64,000 nucleotides of DNA from Bacteroidota bacterium (GTDB lineage: Bacteria; Bacteroidota; Bacteroidia; Flavobacteriales_D; Crocinitomicaceae). Made by a program: the position numbers and the translations under genes. Shown one piece after another: positions 18,304 through 27,284 of this stretch. Each line of letters opens with the position of its first letter. Position 1 is the first letter of the stretch. The notes under the pieces are model-generated. The model saw only the letters and a list, made by a program, of their open reading frames with translations. It was not told where the DNA came from and did no database searches. The stretch is taken from assembly GCA_006226425.1 (NCBI GenBank), contig SBGX01000006.1, positions 1 to 64,000 of the forward strand, written 5' to 3'.

Positions 18304-20964
18304 ATGAAAAATTCCTGGCTTTTGATCCTTCCGGGCTGCCTGTTTTTGACGGCCTGTGGTACCACCAAAGAAGGAAGCAAAGGAAATGAAGAGAAAGAAA
18401 TCGTATCTGAGATCATGTGGAATGAACTGGAAACGGCTCCAGATACTATGGAGGTGATGCGGGATCTCACGAAGCGAAAACTTTTTCATGCCTCGGAAAC
18501 TATTGTAACGGACCTCATCCACACCAAACTGGAAGTCCGTTTTAATTGGAATCAATCTCAGTTGATCGGTCGTGAAACGCTTACAGCCAAAGCTCATTTC
18601 TATCCGACCGACAGTTTAATCCTGGACGCGAAAGGAATGGAGATTAAGAGTGTCACCAAAGACCATTCTCCCCTGAATTACAAATATGACGGTGCTTTTC
18701 TACGGATTCATCTCGGGAAAAACTACACGCGCCACGAAAATTATCAGCTGGTCATTGATTATGTCGCCAAGCCGGAAGAGCGAAAAACTTCCGGAAGTGC
18801 TGCGATCACAAGTGATAAAGGGCTTTATTTCATCAACCCGAAAGGAGAAGACCCGAATGTGATGCCACAGATTTGGACTCAGGGAGAAACGGAGGCTAGT
18901 TCTGTCTGGTTCCCGACCATTGACGCACCGAACATTAAGACGAGTCAGGAAATGCTCATTACCGTCGCTAATAAATACAAAACCCTTTCCAACGGAAAGT
19001 TTCTTGGGTCAAAGGATAATGGTGACGGAACGCGAACCGACCACTGGAAACAAGATTTACCCCATGCACCATACCTGTTTATGATGGGTGTCGGAGCTTT
19101 TAAAGTGGTGGAAGATAAGTACATCCGAAAGAATGGAGAACAAATGCCTGTTCACTACTACGTGGAGCCCGAATGGGAGGAACACGCCCAGGCCATTTTT
19201 GGGGAAACTCCTGCCATGATTGCCTTTTTCTCGGAGCTAACTGGAGTTCCTTTCGCCTGGGACAAATACCATCAAATTGTCGTCCGGGACTACGTTTCCG
19301 GAGCTATGGAGAACACCGGAGCCGTCATTTTTGGAGACTACGCCTACAAAACGAAGAGGGAGTTGCTAGACGAAAACGATCAATCCACGATTGCTCATGA
19401 GCTTTTTCATCACTGGTTTGGAGATCTTGTCACCTGTGAATCCTGGTCCAACCTTCCTCTCAACGAATCTTTTGCCAACTATTCCCAGTACCTGTGGGAT
19501 GAGCATCGCTACGGCCTGGATCAGGCTGACTATTACGCGGAATCGGAAAAGGACGGTTACTTTGCAAGCTTTGGTTCCGGAAATAGTCATGACCTAATAT
19601 GGTATGATTATGACGACAAAGAGCAGATGTTCGATGCACATTCCTACAACAAAGGAGGACGAATCCTGCACATGCTAAGGTCTTATCTGGGAGATTCAGC
19701 TTTCTTCGGAGGACTGAAACTTTACCTTCAGCGAAATCAGTTCAAGGCCGCGGAATTCCATCAATTACGTCTGGCCTTCGAAGAAGTTTGCGGAGAAGAT
19801 TTAAACTGGTTCTTCGATCAATGGTTTCAGGGGTCCGGACATCCGATTCTGGATGTGGAACAATACTTTTCAAAGGAAAACAAGGAAGTAACGATCACGG
19901 TCTTCCAAAATCAGGAGTTAGGCACTACTCCCCTCTATAAACTTCCTGTTCAGATCATGGTTTACGATGATGCCGGAGAGCATTTACATCGGGTGACGAT
20001 TGAGAAACTGGAAAGCAAATTCACGTTTCCAATCAGTGGAGTGCTTCACAATGTCATTTTTGACTATCAACAATCCCTTCTGGGTGAGATCAAGGTTTAC
20101 AAGCCAAAAGAGCAGTACATCCATCAATATGAGCATGGAAAACGTTATCTGGCACGTAGAGATGCCCTCATCCATGGTGCCGAGTTGCGGGATTCTTCCA
20201 GTGCGGAAATGATCCTGAAAGCGCTGAACGATCCCTTCTGGGATATTCGTCTCCAGGCCATGGAACGCGCTTCTTACCTCAATGAGACAGATCGGGAAAG
20301 AGCCTCAGACATTGTACGAAAATTGGTGGACCGCGATCCTAGCCCGCACGTTCGCGCCACGGGCCTTAGTTTCTTAAGTTCTCTACTTTTAAAATCAGAC
20401 ATGATCCGACTTTGTCGCGAACGCATTGAAAAGGATTCTTCGTATCAGGTTATTGGAACGGCACTTTCTGAACTCAATAAAATAGATATTCGGGAAGCCA
20501 GCTCACTGGCACAATCCCTGGAGAAGGAACCCGCTTCCAAAATGAAAGCAGCCATCGCTCAGATTTATGCCAAAAACGCCCAGGAATCCAAACTTTCTTT
20601 CTTTGAACATCTGCTTGATCAGGGAAGTGTAAAAGGTTATGACGCGATCATTTGTTTAAACTCGTTTACGGTTTTCATGAGTCAACAACGAACGGAAATA
20701 CAGGAAAAAGCGCTTCCAATCTATCAAAACTACCGCGAAAAAGGAGGGCTTTATACCCGCATGTTCATGCCTCAAAATATTGCCTACTTTGTTTCGATCC
20801 TTGAGCAGAAGAAAAAGGAACTTGGCGATGAGATCAGCAGCCTGGACAATGCCGGCAAAACCGTTGAGGCTACCCAAAAGAGGAATGAAGAAATGAAACT
20901 GGACAAACTCATCGGTGAATTCCAAAACTACGCCGAAAAAATAGCTTCAGATAAGCGATTCTGA
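18304..20964 (+). CDS. M1-family aminopeptidase lipoprotein
   Basis: An 886-residue zinc aminopeptidase with a lipoprotein signal (FLTACGTT). All M1 hallmarks are present: the substrate-binding SGAMENTGAVIF motif (about 335-346) and HELFHHWFGDLVT (about 364-376), with the third zinc ligand Glu in LNESFANY at the correct HExxH-18-E spacing. The C-terminal third (about 610-830) is helical and HEAT-like. It would trim N-terminal residues from peptides in the periplasm or at the outer membrane. It is transcribed alone, divergent from the SGNH gene, and its stop codon abuts the stop of the convergent large outer-membrane gene. Confidence 0.93.
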   Translation: MKNSWLLILPGCLFLTACGTTKEGSKGNEEKEIVSEIMWNELETAPDTMEVMRDLTKRKLFHASETIVTDLIHTKLEVRFNWNQSQLIGRETLTAKAHFYPTDSLILDAKGMEIKSVTKDHSPLNYKYDGAFLRIHLGKNYTRHENYQLVIDYVAKPEERKTSGSAAITSDKGLYFINPKGEDPNVMPQIWTQGETEASSVWFPTIDAPNIKTSQEMLITVANKYKTLSNGKFLGSKDNGDGTRTDHWKQDLPHAPYLFMMGVGAFKVVEDKYIRKNGEQMPVHYYVEPEWEEHAQAIFGETPAMIAFFSELTGVPFAWDKYHQIVVRDYVSGAMENTGAVIFGDYAYKTKRELLDENDQSTIAHELFHHWFGDLVTCESWSNLPLNESFANYSQYLWDEHRYGLDQADYYAESEKDGYFASFGSGNSHDLIWYDYDDKEQMFDAHSYNKGGRILHMLRSYLGDSAFFGGLKLYLQRNQFKAAEFHQLRLAFEEVCGEDLNWFFDQWFQGSGHPILDVEQYFSKENKEVTITVFQNQELGTTPLYKLPVQIMVYDDAGEHLHRVTIEKLESKFTFPISGVLHNVIFDYQQSLLGEIKVYKPKEQYIHQYEHGKRYLARRDALIHGAELRDSSSAEMILKALNDPFWDIRLQAMERASYLNETDRERASDIVRKLVDRDPSPHVRATGLSFLSSLLLKSDMIRLCRERIEKDSSYQVIGTALSELNKIDIREASSLAQSLEKEPASKMKAAIAQIYAKNAQESKLSFFEHLLDQGSVKGYDAIICLNSFTVFMSQQRTEIQEKALPIYQNYREKGGLYTRMFMPQNIAYFVSILEQKKKELGDEISSLDNAGKTVEATQKRNEEMKLDKLIGEFQNYAEKIASDKRF

Positions 20965-23900
20965 TTAAAAGAATGCCCGGACCTCCATTCCCCCGGAATG
21001 GATGGTTTTGCTTCCTTCCGACTTCCTTCCTGCATATTGAATGGAGATTTGCAGGTTTTTGGAAATGCTTCGTTGGTAGGAGGCATTCCAGGTGAAGTTA
21101 TTTCCTGTTTTTAGAGACTCCAACATTTCAAACCCTAAAGCTGATCCGCTCTCTCCACTGTATTTAATCACAATCATGGAGGCGTTGGCCTGAAAGCTTC
21201 CTTTTTTGACCCGGTTCAGTTTCATTTTTGTCCCAAATTCATTGATAAATGCCGTTTCTCCTGCCACATTTTTCTTTTCGTGGTAGCGTCCATCAAAGGA
21301 TAGACGAAAGGAGCTGGATGGCTGAATGATGAATGATGGCTTTACAAAAGTATAGCGGATATCATAGTTTCTCCCCGTTGTGTAATCTGCCTGTACCAAT
21401 TTGTTCCCGTGCTGCACACTGGCTTCCAGACTATACTTTTTTTGAATATTCCAGCGAATATTCCATTCCTGAAAACGCTGTTCCCGGGCATCGAAACCAC
21501 TGGCTAGAAGGACTTTTGACTGATTCCGTTGTATTGTGTAGTCACAAGCAAAAATAGAACTTGTCCGATTGAAAAAGATCGTATTTCGGACGCTCGCACC
21601 TGAGCTCAACAAACTTGTGTCTCGTACTTCTCCGGAAAAGGGGTTGAGCACTTCATTTGTTTCAAAACTATCCGTTTTTCGGTTGATCCGGACTCTCATT
21701 TGATCTGAAAAGTAGGACAGCGCTTTCAGCACTCCGGTTCGCTGCGACCAAATACGTTCCGGCTTCAGGAAAAAACCCTGATTGAATTCATTGGAAAAGG
21801 TATTGACATATTCATTGCTTGGCGTAAATACCCGAATATAACTTGCCTGATCAACGTACTGGGCCACTTCAAATTCATTCAAATCTTTCACCCCATCTCC
21901 ATTGTAGTCGATCCAGGTATAAATTCCCTGTCCATCATTTACCTGTAGATACAAAAATTCCTTTTTCAGTTCCAGACCACTTCCCACCTCGTAAAACAGG
22001 TTCCAGGTAAGTGCTCCTTTCCAGGCCCGTTGATTGTAATCCAGCCTTCCTAGCAAGGTGTTTTCCGGAGTTTGTTTAATCAGCTGGGCATTCTGAATTT
22101 CCAGCTCCCGATAGTTCAGCACCAGGTTCAATCGCTTCTTAATATCTGGATTATAAGTCATGGAAAAACCTCCGTTTCTGGATTTTGCCGCACGTTGCAA
22201 TGCGATCGAATCCGGGCGCCGGTCGATCCGTTCCCGATAATAAACTTTATAGTCGATGATACTGCTGTCCGCATTCGCTATAAAATATTCGTGATCATAA
22301 AACAAATAGCTGCTCCCCTCGATCAATTGCTTTGCCTCAAAGACATTGCGCTCAAAGTCATCTTTGAAGCCCAGCTTTACCTTTCCGACACGCTGTGACA
22401 ACATCACTTTATGCCTCAGAAAAAAGTTCTCCAGAGATTCTCCGGACTGACTGTTCAATAAGCTTCCATTCCATCGCGCATGAAAACCCTTTCGATCCCA
22501 GTTCCCGTATAGCCCTGTTTTATACCCCTGATAATCGGTTCCGATCCCATAACTGGAAGCTCCTGCACCGAATTGCCCAAACTGTTTTCGCTCCAATCTG
22601 GAATCCATTGACAATGATAATTGCTGCCCGGAAAAGTTTTTCCCCCTCGTGTTCCAGTCACGATCGAATTCAACTGCACGGTATTGTTCAATCGGACTAA
22701 AACTGGCGCTCAGATACTCCAGTTCCAAACTGTTTTTCCAAAACCACAGCGCATTACTATCTCTGTTTGCTCCAAGTGGAAGCCTTGAGGAAATTTTTGT
22801 GTGATTGCTGACTCCCTGATCATCTTTGGCGTCCAAACGAGAGAACGTGTTCAGATCGTTTTTGGTATAAGCTAATTCACTTTCCAGTTCCCAAAATTCT
22901 CCGATCCGGTATCTCACCCCAGCGGACACCATTTGTTTTTGTTTCGGAGTAATCAGGATTCGGGCCGGTGCATAATTTCCCTGCGGCTCTCCATTTAGAG
23001 GAGGTACCCAGCGGAAAACTTTTCCCAGGGCATTCGGTGTATCCAACACATAGTTTCCCGCATTGGGTCCAACATACACGAATGAGGCGCGATACCAGGC
23101 TGAATCAGGGTCTATGGAAAAGACTAGCACACTATCGTACCCCGATTGACTGACTAATTTGTACATGTTCTGATTCTCCAGGAAGCCCACTGAATCAATA
23201 CTATTGGTTCGTGCCAGGTGCAAGCTGTCACCCACCGTTCTCAGCAAACTTTTTTGGGAAGAACTCAATTCTTGCTGAATGGTCTGATTCTTTGCATCCT
23301 GCTCGGAATAACTGTTCATCCAAAATTCAAAGTTCTTTGTCTTATAACTCGTTCCCGCCTGAAACAGGGAACGCGCATAGTTTTGATCGGAATACTGAAA
23401 CTCAACCACGATCCGCACATCTTTTGTGATGAGGTTCTTTGCCGTAAAGATGACCTCTGCCGTGTTATAGTTAATTACGTAATCGTATTCCTGGCCTCGC
23501 TCGAGTAAACGACCATCAATGTACACCCGTTCGGTTCCTGAAAGGATGATGATGAAGGGTTCATTTTCATTTCCAACCAGTCGATATGGTCCTTGATTTC
23601 CTTCAACTCCATTGATGATTTGCCGGGCAAACTTCCCCTTGGAAAGTGCGCCACTCCCCTGTACGGACCAACGACCTTCTGTCCTTTGGTTTTTCCAGGT
23701 GTAAGAAGCCAACAAGCCCTGAGCTCTTTTTTTGTAGGTCATGAAATAACCTGGTGGTTTCGATAGCCAAAAGTCTCCAGCGACCAATTTAAGTTGATCA
23801 TTATAAATCTGTATGAATACGCGGTCAAATTCCTGCAACTGATTGGTATTTCCTTCGGGCTGAATCGGCAAATTCTCATCGGATACGGAGGCCAATAGTT

Positions 23901-24402
23901 TCAGATTTGGTGTAATGTCTCCTGATAACTCCAGGTTCAGCGTTGAGTTCACGGACAGGTCCTGGTTATTTCCAAAAGAGATTCCCCTCGAAATACTTCC
24001 GTTCTTTCGAATCCCTGAGGTCCCAAAAATGTCTGTATATACGTCCCGGGATTTGATCAGAAACTTTTCCCGATCTCCCTTTTCCCTGGTGTAAAGGATG
24101 GACGTGTCTCTTCTCTTGTACTCGCGGTGCAAACGCAAAGGCAATACCCGATAGTTGACAAGAATACTATCTGAACGACAGGCTTCAAAAAATTCAATGG
24201 CGCCACTTGAATAATTCAATTGGTACGCCGAGCGAGGAAGCAGGATATCATTGCAATAGATCTCAACGGAATTCGGGTAAATGGACAGTGAGTCGAGGGT
24301 GAGTTGTGGATTCTTCACCGATAACTTTTGACTACGCCAATTGTGCTGTGACCAGAGGACCGCAGTAGATGAAAGTAAAAATATGAGAATCAGATATCGC
24401 AC
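20965..24402 (-). CDS. Large outer-membrane protein with SprA-like style, unknown function
   Basis: A 1145-residue protein with a signal peptide (to about VLWSQ) and long stretches of alternating hydrophobic/aromatic strands, as in a big beta-barrel. Two segments recall the pre-barrel units of SprA: YQLNYSSGAIEF near residue 62, and YDYVINYNTAEVIF (about 305-320), which resembles YTVDYNLGRVKI in this window's SprA. A segment with DYNGDGVKDLNEFE (about 830) looks like a calcium-binding loop. I see no TonB box or plug and no T9SS signal. It may be a SprA-related barrel or another large surface protein. It lies divergent from gldC. Confidence 0.7.
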   Translation of the reverse strand: MRYLILIFLLSSTAVLWSQHNWRSQKLSVKNPQLTLDSLSIYPNSVEIYCNDILLPRSAYQLNYSSGAIEFFEACRSDSILVNYRVLPLRLHREYKRRDTSILYTREKGDREKFLIKSRDVYTDIFGTSGIRKNGSISRGISFGNNQDLSVNSTLNLELSGDITPNLKLLASVSDENLPIQPEGNTNQLQEFDRVFIQIYNDQLKLVAGDFWLSKPPGYFMTYKKRAQGLLASYTWKNQRTEGRWSVQGSGALSKGKFARQIINGVEGNQGPYRLVGNENEPFIIILSGTERVYIDGRLLERGQEYDYVINYNTAEVIFTAKNLITKDVRIVVEFQYSDQNYARSLFQAGTSYKTKNFEFWMNSYSEQDAKNQTIQQELSSSQKSLLRTVGDSLHLARTNSIDSVGFLENQNMYKLVSQSGYDSVLVFSIDPDSAWYRASFVYVGPNAGNYVLDTPNALGKVFRWVPPLNGEPQGNYAPARILITPKQKQMVSAGVRYRIGEFWELESELAYTKNDLNTFSRLDAKDDQGVSNHTKISSRLPLGANRDSNALWFWKNSLELEYLSASFSPIEQYRAVEFDRDWNTRGKNFSGQQLSLSMDSRLERKQFGQFGAGASSYGIGTDYQGYKTGLYGNWDRKGFHARWNGSLLNSQSGESLENFFLRHKVMLSQRVGKVKLGFKDDFERNVFEAKQLIEGSSYLFYDHEYFIANADSSIIDYKVYYRERIDRRPDSIALQRAAKSRNGGFSMTYNPDIKKRLNLVLNYRELEIQNAQLIKQTPENTLLGRLDYNQRAWKGALTWNLFYEVGSGLELKKEFLYLQVNDGQGIYTWIDYNGDGVKDLNEFEVAQYVDQASYIRVFTPSNEYVNTFSNEFNQGFFLKPERIWSQRTGVLKALSYFSDQMRVRINRKTDSFETNEVLNPFSGEVRDTSLLSSGASVRNTIFFNRTSSIFACDYTIQRNQSKVLLASGFDAREQRFQEWNIRWNIQKKYSLEASVQHGNKLVQADYTTGRNYDIRYTFVKPSFIIQPSSSFRLSFDGRYHEKKNVAGETAFINEFGTKMKLNRVKKGSFQANASMIVIKYSGESGSALGFEMLESLKTGNNFTWNASYQRSISKNLQISIQYAGRKSEGSKTIHSGGMEVRAFF
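20985..21007 (+). terminator. Hairpin inside the 3' end of the convergent gene
   Basis: CCATTCC (20985-20991) pairs perfectly with GGAATGG (20995-21001) around a CCC loop, with a short T run just after. It is placed to end the M1 aminopeptidase transcript but lies within the coding sequence of the opposing gene. Confidence 0.5.
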
Positions 24403-24568
24403 AGAGAAACGCTTACACTAAGTTACAACGATAATTAGAGATATTTCGTGTTTGTCTTCCATTTATGGTCAGCACAACTGAATTTCTTGTGTTTTTTCGT
24501 AAATTTCAATTGAATTTTACGATTATTGCATTTCTGACATCGGGAATGTGAATCCGCTTGAATAATAT

Positions 24569-24576
24569 TAATTTTG
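24569..24576 (+). promoter_or_regulatory. -7 box of gldC
   Basis: TAATTTTG matches TAnnTTTG and lies 23 bases before the gldC ATG. No clear -33 element is seen. Confidence 0.45.
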
Positions 24577-24599
24577 CATCTAAATCAGAGCCCGTCACT

Positions 24600-24947
24600 A
24601 TGAGCAACAAAATTGTAAAAACCTCGGAGATCAAAGTCCAGATAGGACTAAATGAAAATAAAGTTCCTGTTGGGATGAAATGGAGTGCCAGTGACGGTCA
24701 GGTAGAAAATGCGGCGGCAAGGGCCATGTTCCTGGCTCTTTGGGATCCGGAGCAGAAAAACACCATGAAAATCGACCTGTGGACAGATGATATGTCTGTG
24801 GAGGAGATGAAGCAGTTTTTCCACCAAACACTACTAACGATGGCTGACACTTTTGAAAAGGCAACCGGTGAAAACCTGATCATGGAAGACCTTCGAGATT
24901 ATTGTTACCACTTTGCGGACAAAATGGATATTCTTCCAGAAGAGTAA
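24600..24947 (+). CDS. gldC: Gliding motility protein GldC
   Basis: A 115-residue soluble protein. The ATG at 24600 follows the -7 box and removes a poorly conserved extension from 24558. It matches the GldC family throughout: LNENKVPVGMKWSASDG, MKIDLWTDDM, MKQFFHQTLLTMADTFEKAT and DYCYHFADKM. GldC is a gliding protein of unknown mechanism in Flavobacterium johnsoniae, where it sits beside gldB; here gldB is about 22 kb away (46721). The gene stands alone, between the large outer-membrane gene and a convergent lipoprotein gene. Confidence 0.9.
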   Translation: MSNKIVKTSEIKVQIGLNENKVPVGMKWSASDGQVENAAARAMFLALWDPEQKNTMKIDLWTDDMSVEEMKQFFHQTLLTMADTFEKATGENLIMEDLRDYCYHFADKMDILPEE

Positions 24948-24956
24948 GAAGATTCA

Positions 24957-25487
24957 TTAAAAATTACCTGCCTCCCGACAAATCCTCGGAATGGTAATCA
25001 ATAATTCGGCGCGGTAATACGGGTGTTCAAAGTCTTCCGCAGAAAAATGTTCTATCCGGCAGGCTGCAATTCCCTGAGGGCTTTTCTCCTTCAAATTTTC
25101 ACTAGCTTCTTTGAACCTGAAAAAGGCCGTGTTTTCGTACTTTTCCTTTGTGACCTTCCCCTCGGAAAACAGGCAGTCCTCAAACTCCTTCCTACCAATG
25201 AAAACCTTACTTAAGCTATCCGTCAATTCGTTTGCCCGCATTTCCGGAATTCCTTCTCCGTCGGCAATTCGTTTATAAAAGTGCCTTTTTTCCGCCGCCT
25301 CTTTTGTTTTCAGTACTCCCTGAGCTACGTAATAATCCTCCGCCCGAGTCAACAATTTTTCCAAATCAAGACCTGCCTCCTGGTAATGTCTTTTGAGGCA
25401 ATCATACATCTGATCTTCCACTTCGTACTTGTTCTGACAACTTTGCAACAAAACGAGCAGAAGAACTCCTATCAGTCCATGTTTCAT
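24957..25487 (-). CDS. Lipoprotein of unknown function
   Basis: The ATG at 25487 gives a short lipoprotein signal with lipobox LLQSC (Cys about 16) and 176 residues. A longer reading to 25559 would run into the gene upstream. The mature part is charged and mostly helical (KEAAEKRHFYKRIADGEG, KVFIGRKEFEDC), with three or four Cys. I recognise no family. It is 14 bases downstream of the WWFAPGQAW-repeat gene and probably co-transcribed with it. Confidence 0.65.
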   Translation of the reverse strand: MKHGLIGVLLLVLLQSCQNKYEVEDQMYDCLKRHYQEAGLDLEKLLTRAEDYYVAQGVLKTKEAAEKRHFYKRIADGEGIPEMRANELTDSLSKVFIGRKEFEDCLFSEGKVTKEKYENTAFFRFKEASENLKEKSPQGIAACRIEHFSAEDFEHPYYRAELLITIPRICREAGNF

Positions 25488-25501
25488 ATTCCCAAACTCA
25501 A

Positions 25502-25981
25502 TTATTTTAGGCCACTCATAGAGGACTTCTGCCAGGCCTGTCCGGGGGCAAACCACCAAATCGTATTGTCTTCCAACACAACTACATAGCGGGTTCCGTC
25601 CTGTTTTGTATAGGCTTCCATACTCTTAATTTTGTATCCTGAAGGAAGTCCCTCCGCAGATGATTTCTGCCAGGCTTGTCCAGGGGCAAACCACCAAATG
25701 CTCTGATCGCCGAGTACGGCCACATACCTACTGCTTCCATCCGGTTTGGAATATGCCGAAAACTTACTGATTTGATAATTGGCGGGCAATCCGTTTGTCG
25801 ATGACTTTTGCCAGGCTTGTCCGGGGGCGAACCACCAGATTGTGTTATCCTCCAATACCAACACGTAACGAGTTGACATGTCACTTAACTTTAAATAAGT
25901 ATCAAATAATTTGATCTTCTGCGCTGACGCTCCCAGGCCAAGGGAAATCGTAAATAAGAATAACAAAAGTGCCTTTTTCAT
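25502..25981 (-). CDS. Exported protein with three WWFAPGQAW repeats
   Basis: A 159-residue protein with a signal peptide ending at GASAQ and then three near-identical repeats of 46-47 residues. Each has RYVxVLxDxxIWWFAPGQAWQKSS; the IWW starts at about residues 48, 95 and 141. The pattern looks like small beta-blades with an exposed aromatic patch. I do not recognise the family. It is first in a likely two-gene unit with the lipoprotein downstream. Confidence 0.7.
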   Translation of the reverse strand: MKKALLLFLFTISLGLGASAQKIKLFDTYLKLSDMSTRYVLVLEDNTIWWFAPGQAWQKSSTNGLPANYQISKFSAYSKPDGSSRYVAVLGDQSIWWFAPGQAWQKSSAEGLPSGYKIKSMEAYTKQDGTRYVVVLEDNTIWWFAPGQAWQKSSMSGLK

Positions 25982-26025
25982 GGATTTTATTGGATTTGTT
26001 CTCTCTAAAGGTAGTCATTTCCAAC

Positions 26026-26054
26026 AAAAAAGGCCCTTTCGTACGAAAGGGCCT
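26026..26054 (-). terminator. Strong terminator after the YceI gene
   Basis: A perfect 24-bp palindrome (26031-26054, arms AGGCCCTTTCGT) is followed on the minus strand by a T run from the A tract at 26026-26030. It ends the yceI-like transcript. Confidence 0.85.
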
Positions 26055-26090
26055 CCTCACTCTACTATAACGCTGATAATCAGCAAATTT

Positions 26091-26681
26091 TTACTTCAAC
26101 ACCAGATTCAGGTCAAAAGAAATTACTGTATTTACGTGTTGATTGGCTGGTTTTCCTTCTCCAGCTTTGAATCCATTCAGATCAGTTGATGCGAAATCAA
26201 CATCAAATTTTCCGCTGGCAACCAACATGCCATCTTTCATCATTGGCTTCACTGGCATAGTCGCTTCGATCTCTTTTCCAACAACCATGATTTTTGCTTT
26301 GATTCCTTCTTCGGTAACTTCCGTAATGGTCACTGGAACCTTGGCGTATTTTTCTACATTGAAAAAATCAGGGCTTTTCAGGTGTCCTTCCAACATTGGT
26401 TTTTTCTTGTCCGGAAGATCTGTGTTTTTGATCGTATTCAGGTCTACCACAAAAGAACCTTCCTCAAACTTCGTTCCTTTATAAGTAACAGAACCTTCTG
26501 TAATTTGAACGGATCCCTCATGTGTGTGTCCATCAGAAGCATAGCTTCCTTTCCACTTCAGGCTGGAAGCCTCCTGATCCAACTGATACACTTTCTTCCC
26601 TGCTTCTTTTGATTCGAAGCTTTTCCATGATACTAAGCCTATGGTCACTAACGCCAATGCGGCAATCATTCCTTTTTTCAT
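26091..26681 (-). CDS. YceI-family protein
   Basis: A 196-residue protein with a signal peptide or N-terminal anchor. The mature part follows the YceI pattern: YQLDQEASSLKWKG at the start, GSFVVDLNTIKNTD, HLKSPDFFNVEKYAKV, and FDLNLVL at the end. YceI proteins are lipocalin-like barrels that bind isoprenoid or other lipids in the periplasm; their roles vary. It has its own -7 box and a strong terminator, so it is monocistronic. Confidence 0.9.
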   Translation of the reverse strand: MKKGMIAALALVTIGLVSWKSFESKEAGKKVYQLDQEASSLKWKGSYASDGHTHEGSVQITEGSVTYKGTKFEEGSFVVDLNTIKNTDLPDKKKPMLEGHLKSPDFFNVEKYAKVPVTITEVTEEGIKAKIMVVGKEIEATMPVKPMMKDGMLVASGKFDVDFASTDLNGFKAGEGKPANQHVNTVISFDLNLVLK

Positions 26682-26704
26682 TTTTCTTTGTTTTGTTGTA
26701 TGAG

Positions 26705-26735
26705 CAAATATAAATATTTTTATTTACCGTGGTAA
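26705..26735 (-). promoter_or_regulatory. -7 box and dyad upstream of the YceI gene
   Basis: On the minus strand TATATTTG (26705-26712) matches the -7 consensus. A 12-base dyad, TTACC-GT-GGTAA, lies at 26724-26735, near where the -33 element would be, and could be an operator. Confidence 0.45.
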
Positions 26736-26841
26736 TTATTTTCAGGGAATTTTTTACCCTTAACTATATTTTAACACTTTTTAAGTTCCACGGTACCTAG
26801 TCCATGGCAAAACCCATACCAAAAATGTTATTGAGATTGTT

Positions 26842-27282
26842 CTAATCGAAAAACAAGCGCCCGTTGACCCACTCAGGATCTAAAATGGCCTGCTTTCGCT
26901 CGTAAAAACGCAAGGCCAGCTCATTCCATTCCAGTACTTGCCAGTCCATTCTCTTTACTCCTCGTTTCTTCGCTATTTCGACCACCTGATCAAATAGCTG
27001 ACTTCCTATCTTCTTTTCTCTGTATTCAGGTAAGACGTAGAAATCCTCCAAATACAGACATCTGCCTTTCCAGGTGGAATAGGATGTATACCATAGAGCA
27101 AATCCAATGATTCGGCCTTCCTCTTCAGCGACAATGGCTTCGCAGATTTGATCCTCAAACAGATCTATTCCAAGTTGTTGTGCCGTATTACTGACCTGTT
27201 CCGGTGCTTTCTCATACAAAGCTAGCGCCTTAATCAATTCAAAAATTCCGAACTCGTCTCCTTTTTGTGCTGGTCTAATCAT
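26842..27282 (-). CDS. GNAT-family N-acetyltransferase
   Basis: A 146-residue acetyltransferase. It begins IRPAQKGDEFGIFELIKALA, as in the spermidine/spermine acetyltransferase-like branch. The acetyl-CoA binding region is LEDFYVLPEYREKKIGSQLF (the RxxxIG turn), then WNELALRFYER near the end. It uses acetyl-CoA to modify an amine or polyamine; the substrate is not shown by sequence. It starts two bases after the sprA stop and is the last gene of the maeB-ruvA-sprA unit. Confidence 0.85.
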   Translation of the reverse strand: MIRPAQKGDEFGIFELIKALALYEKAPEQVSNTAQQLGIDLFEDQICEAIVAEEEGRIIGFALWYTSYSTWKGRCLYLEDFYVLPEYREKKIGSQLFDQVVEIAKKRGVKRMDWQVLEWNELALRFYERKQAILDPEWVNGRLFFD

Positions 27283-27284
27283 AC

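Noticed and set aside
25502-25981. The WWFAPGQAW repeats as a non-coding DNA repeat
   Set aside because: The repeats keep the reading frame, follow a signal peptide and differ at synonymous positions.
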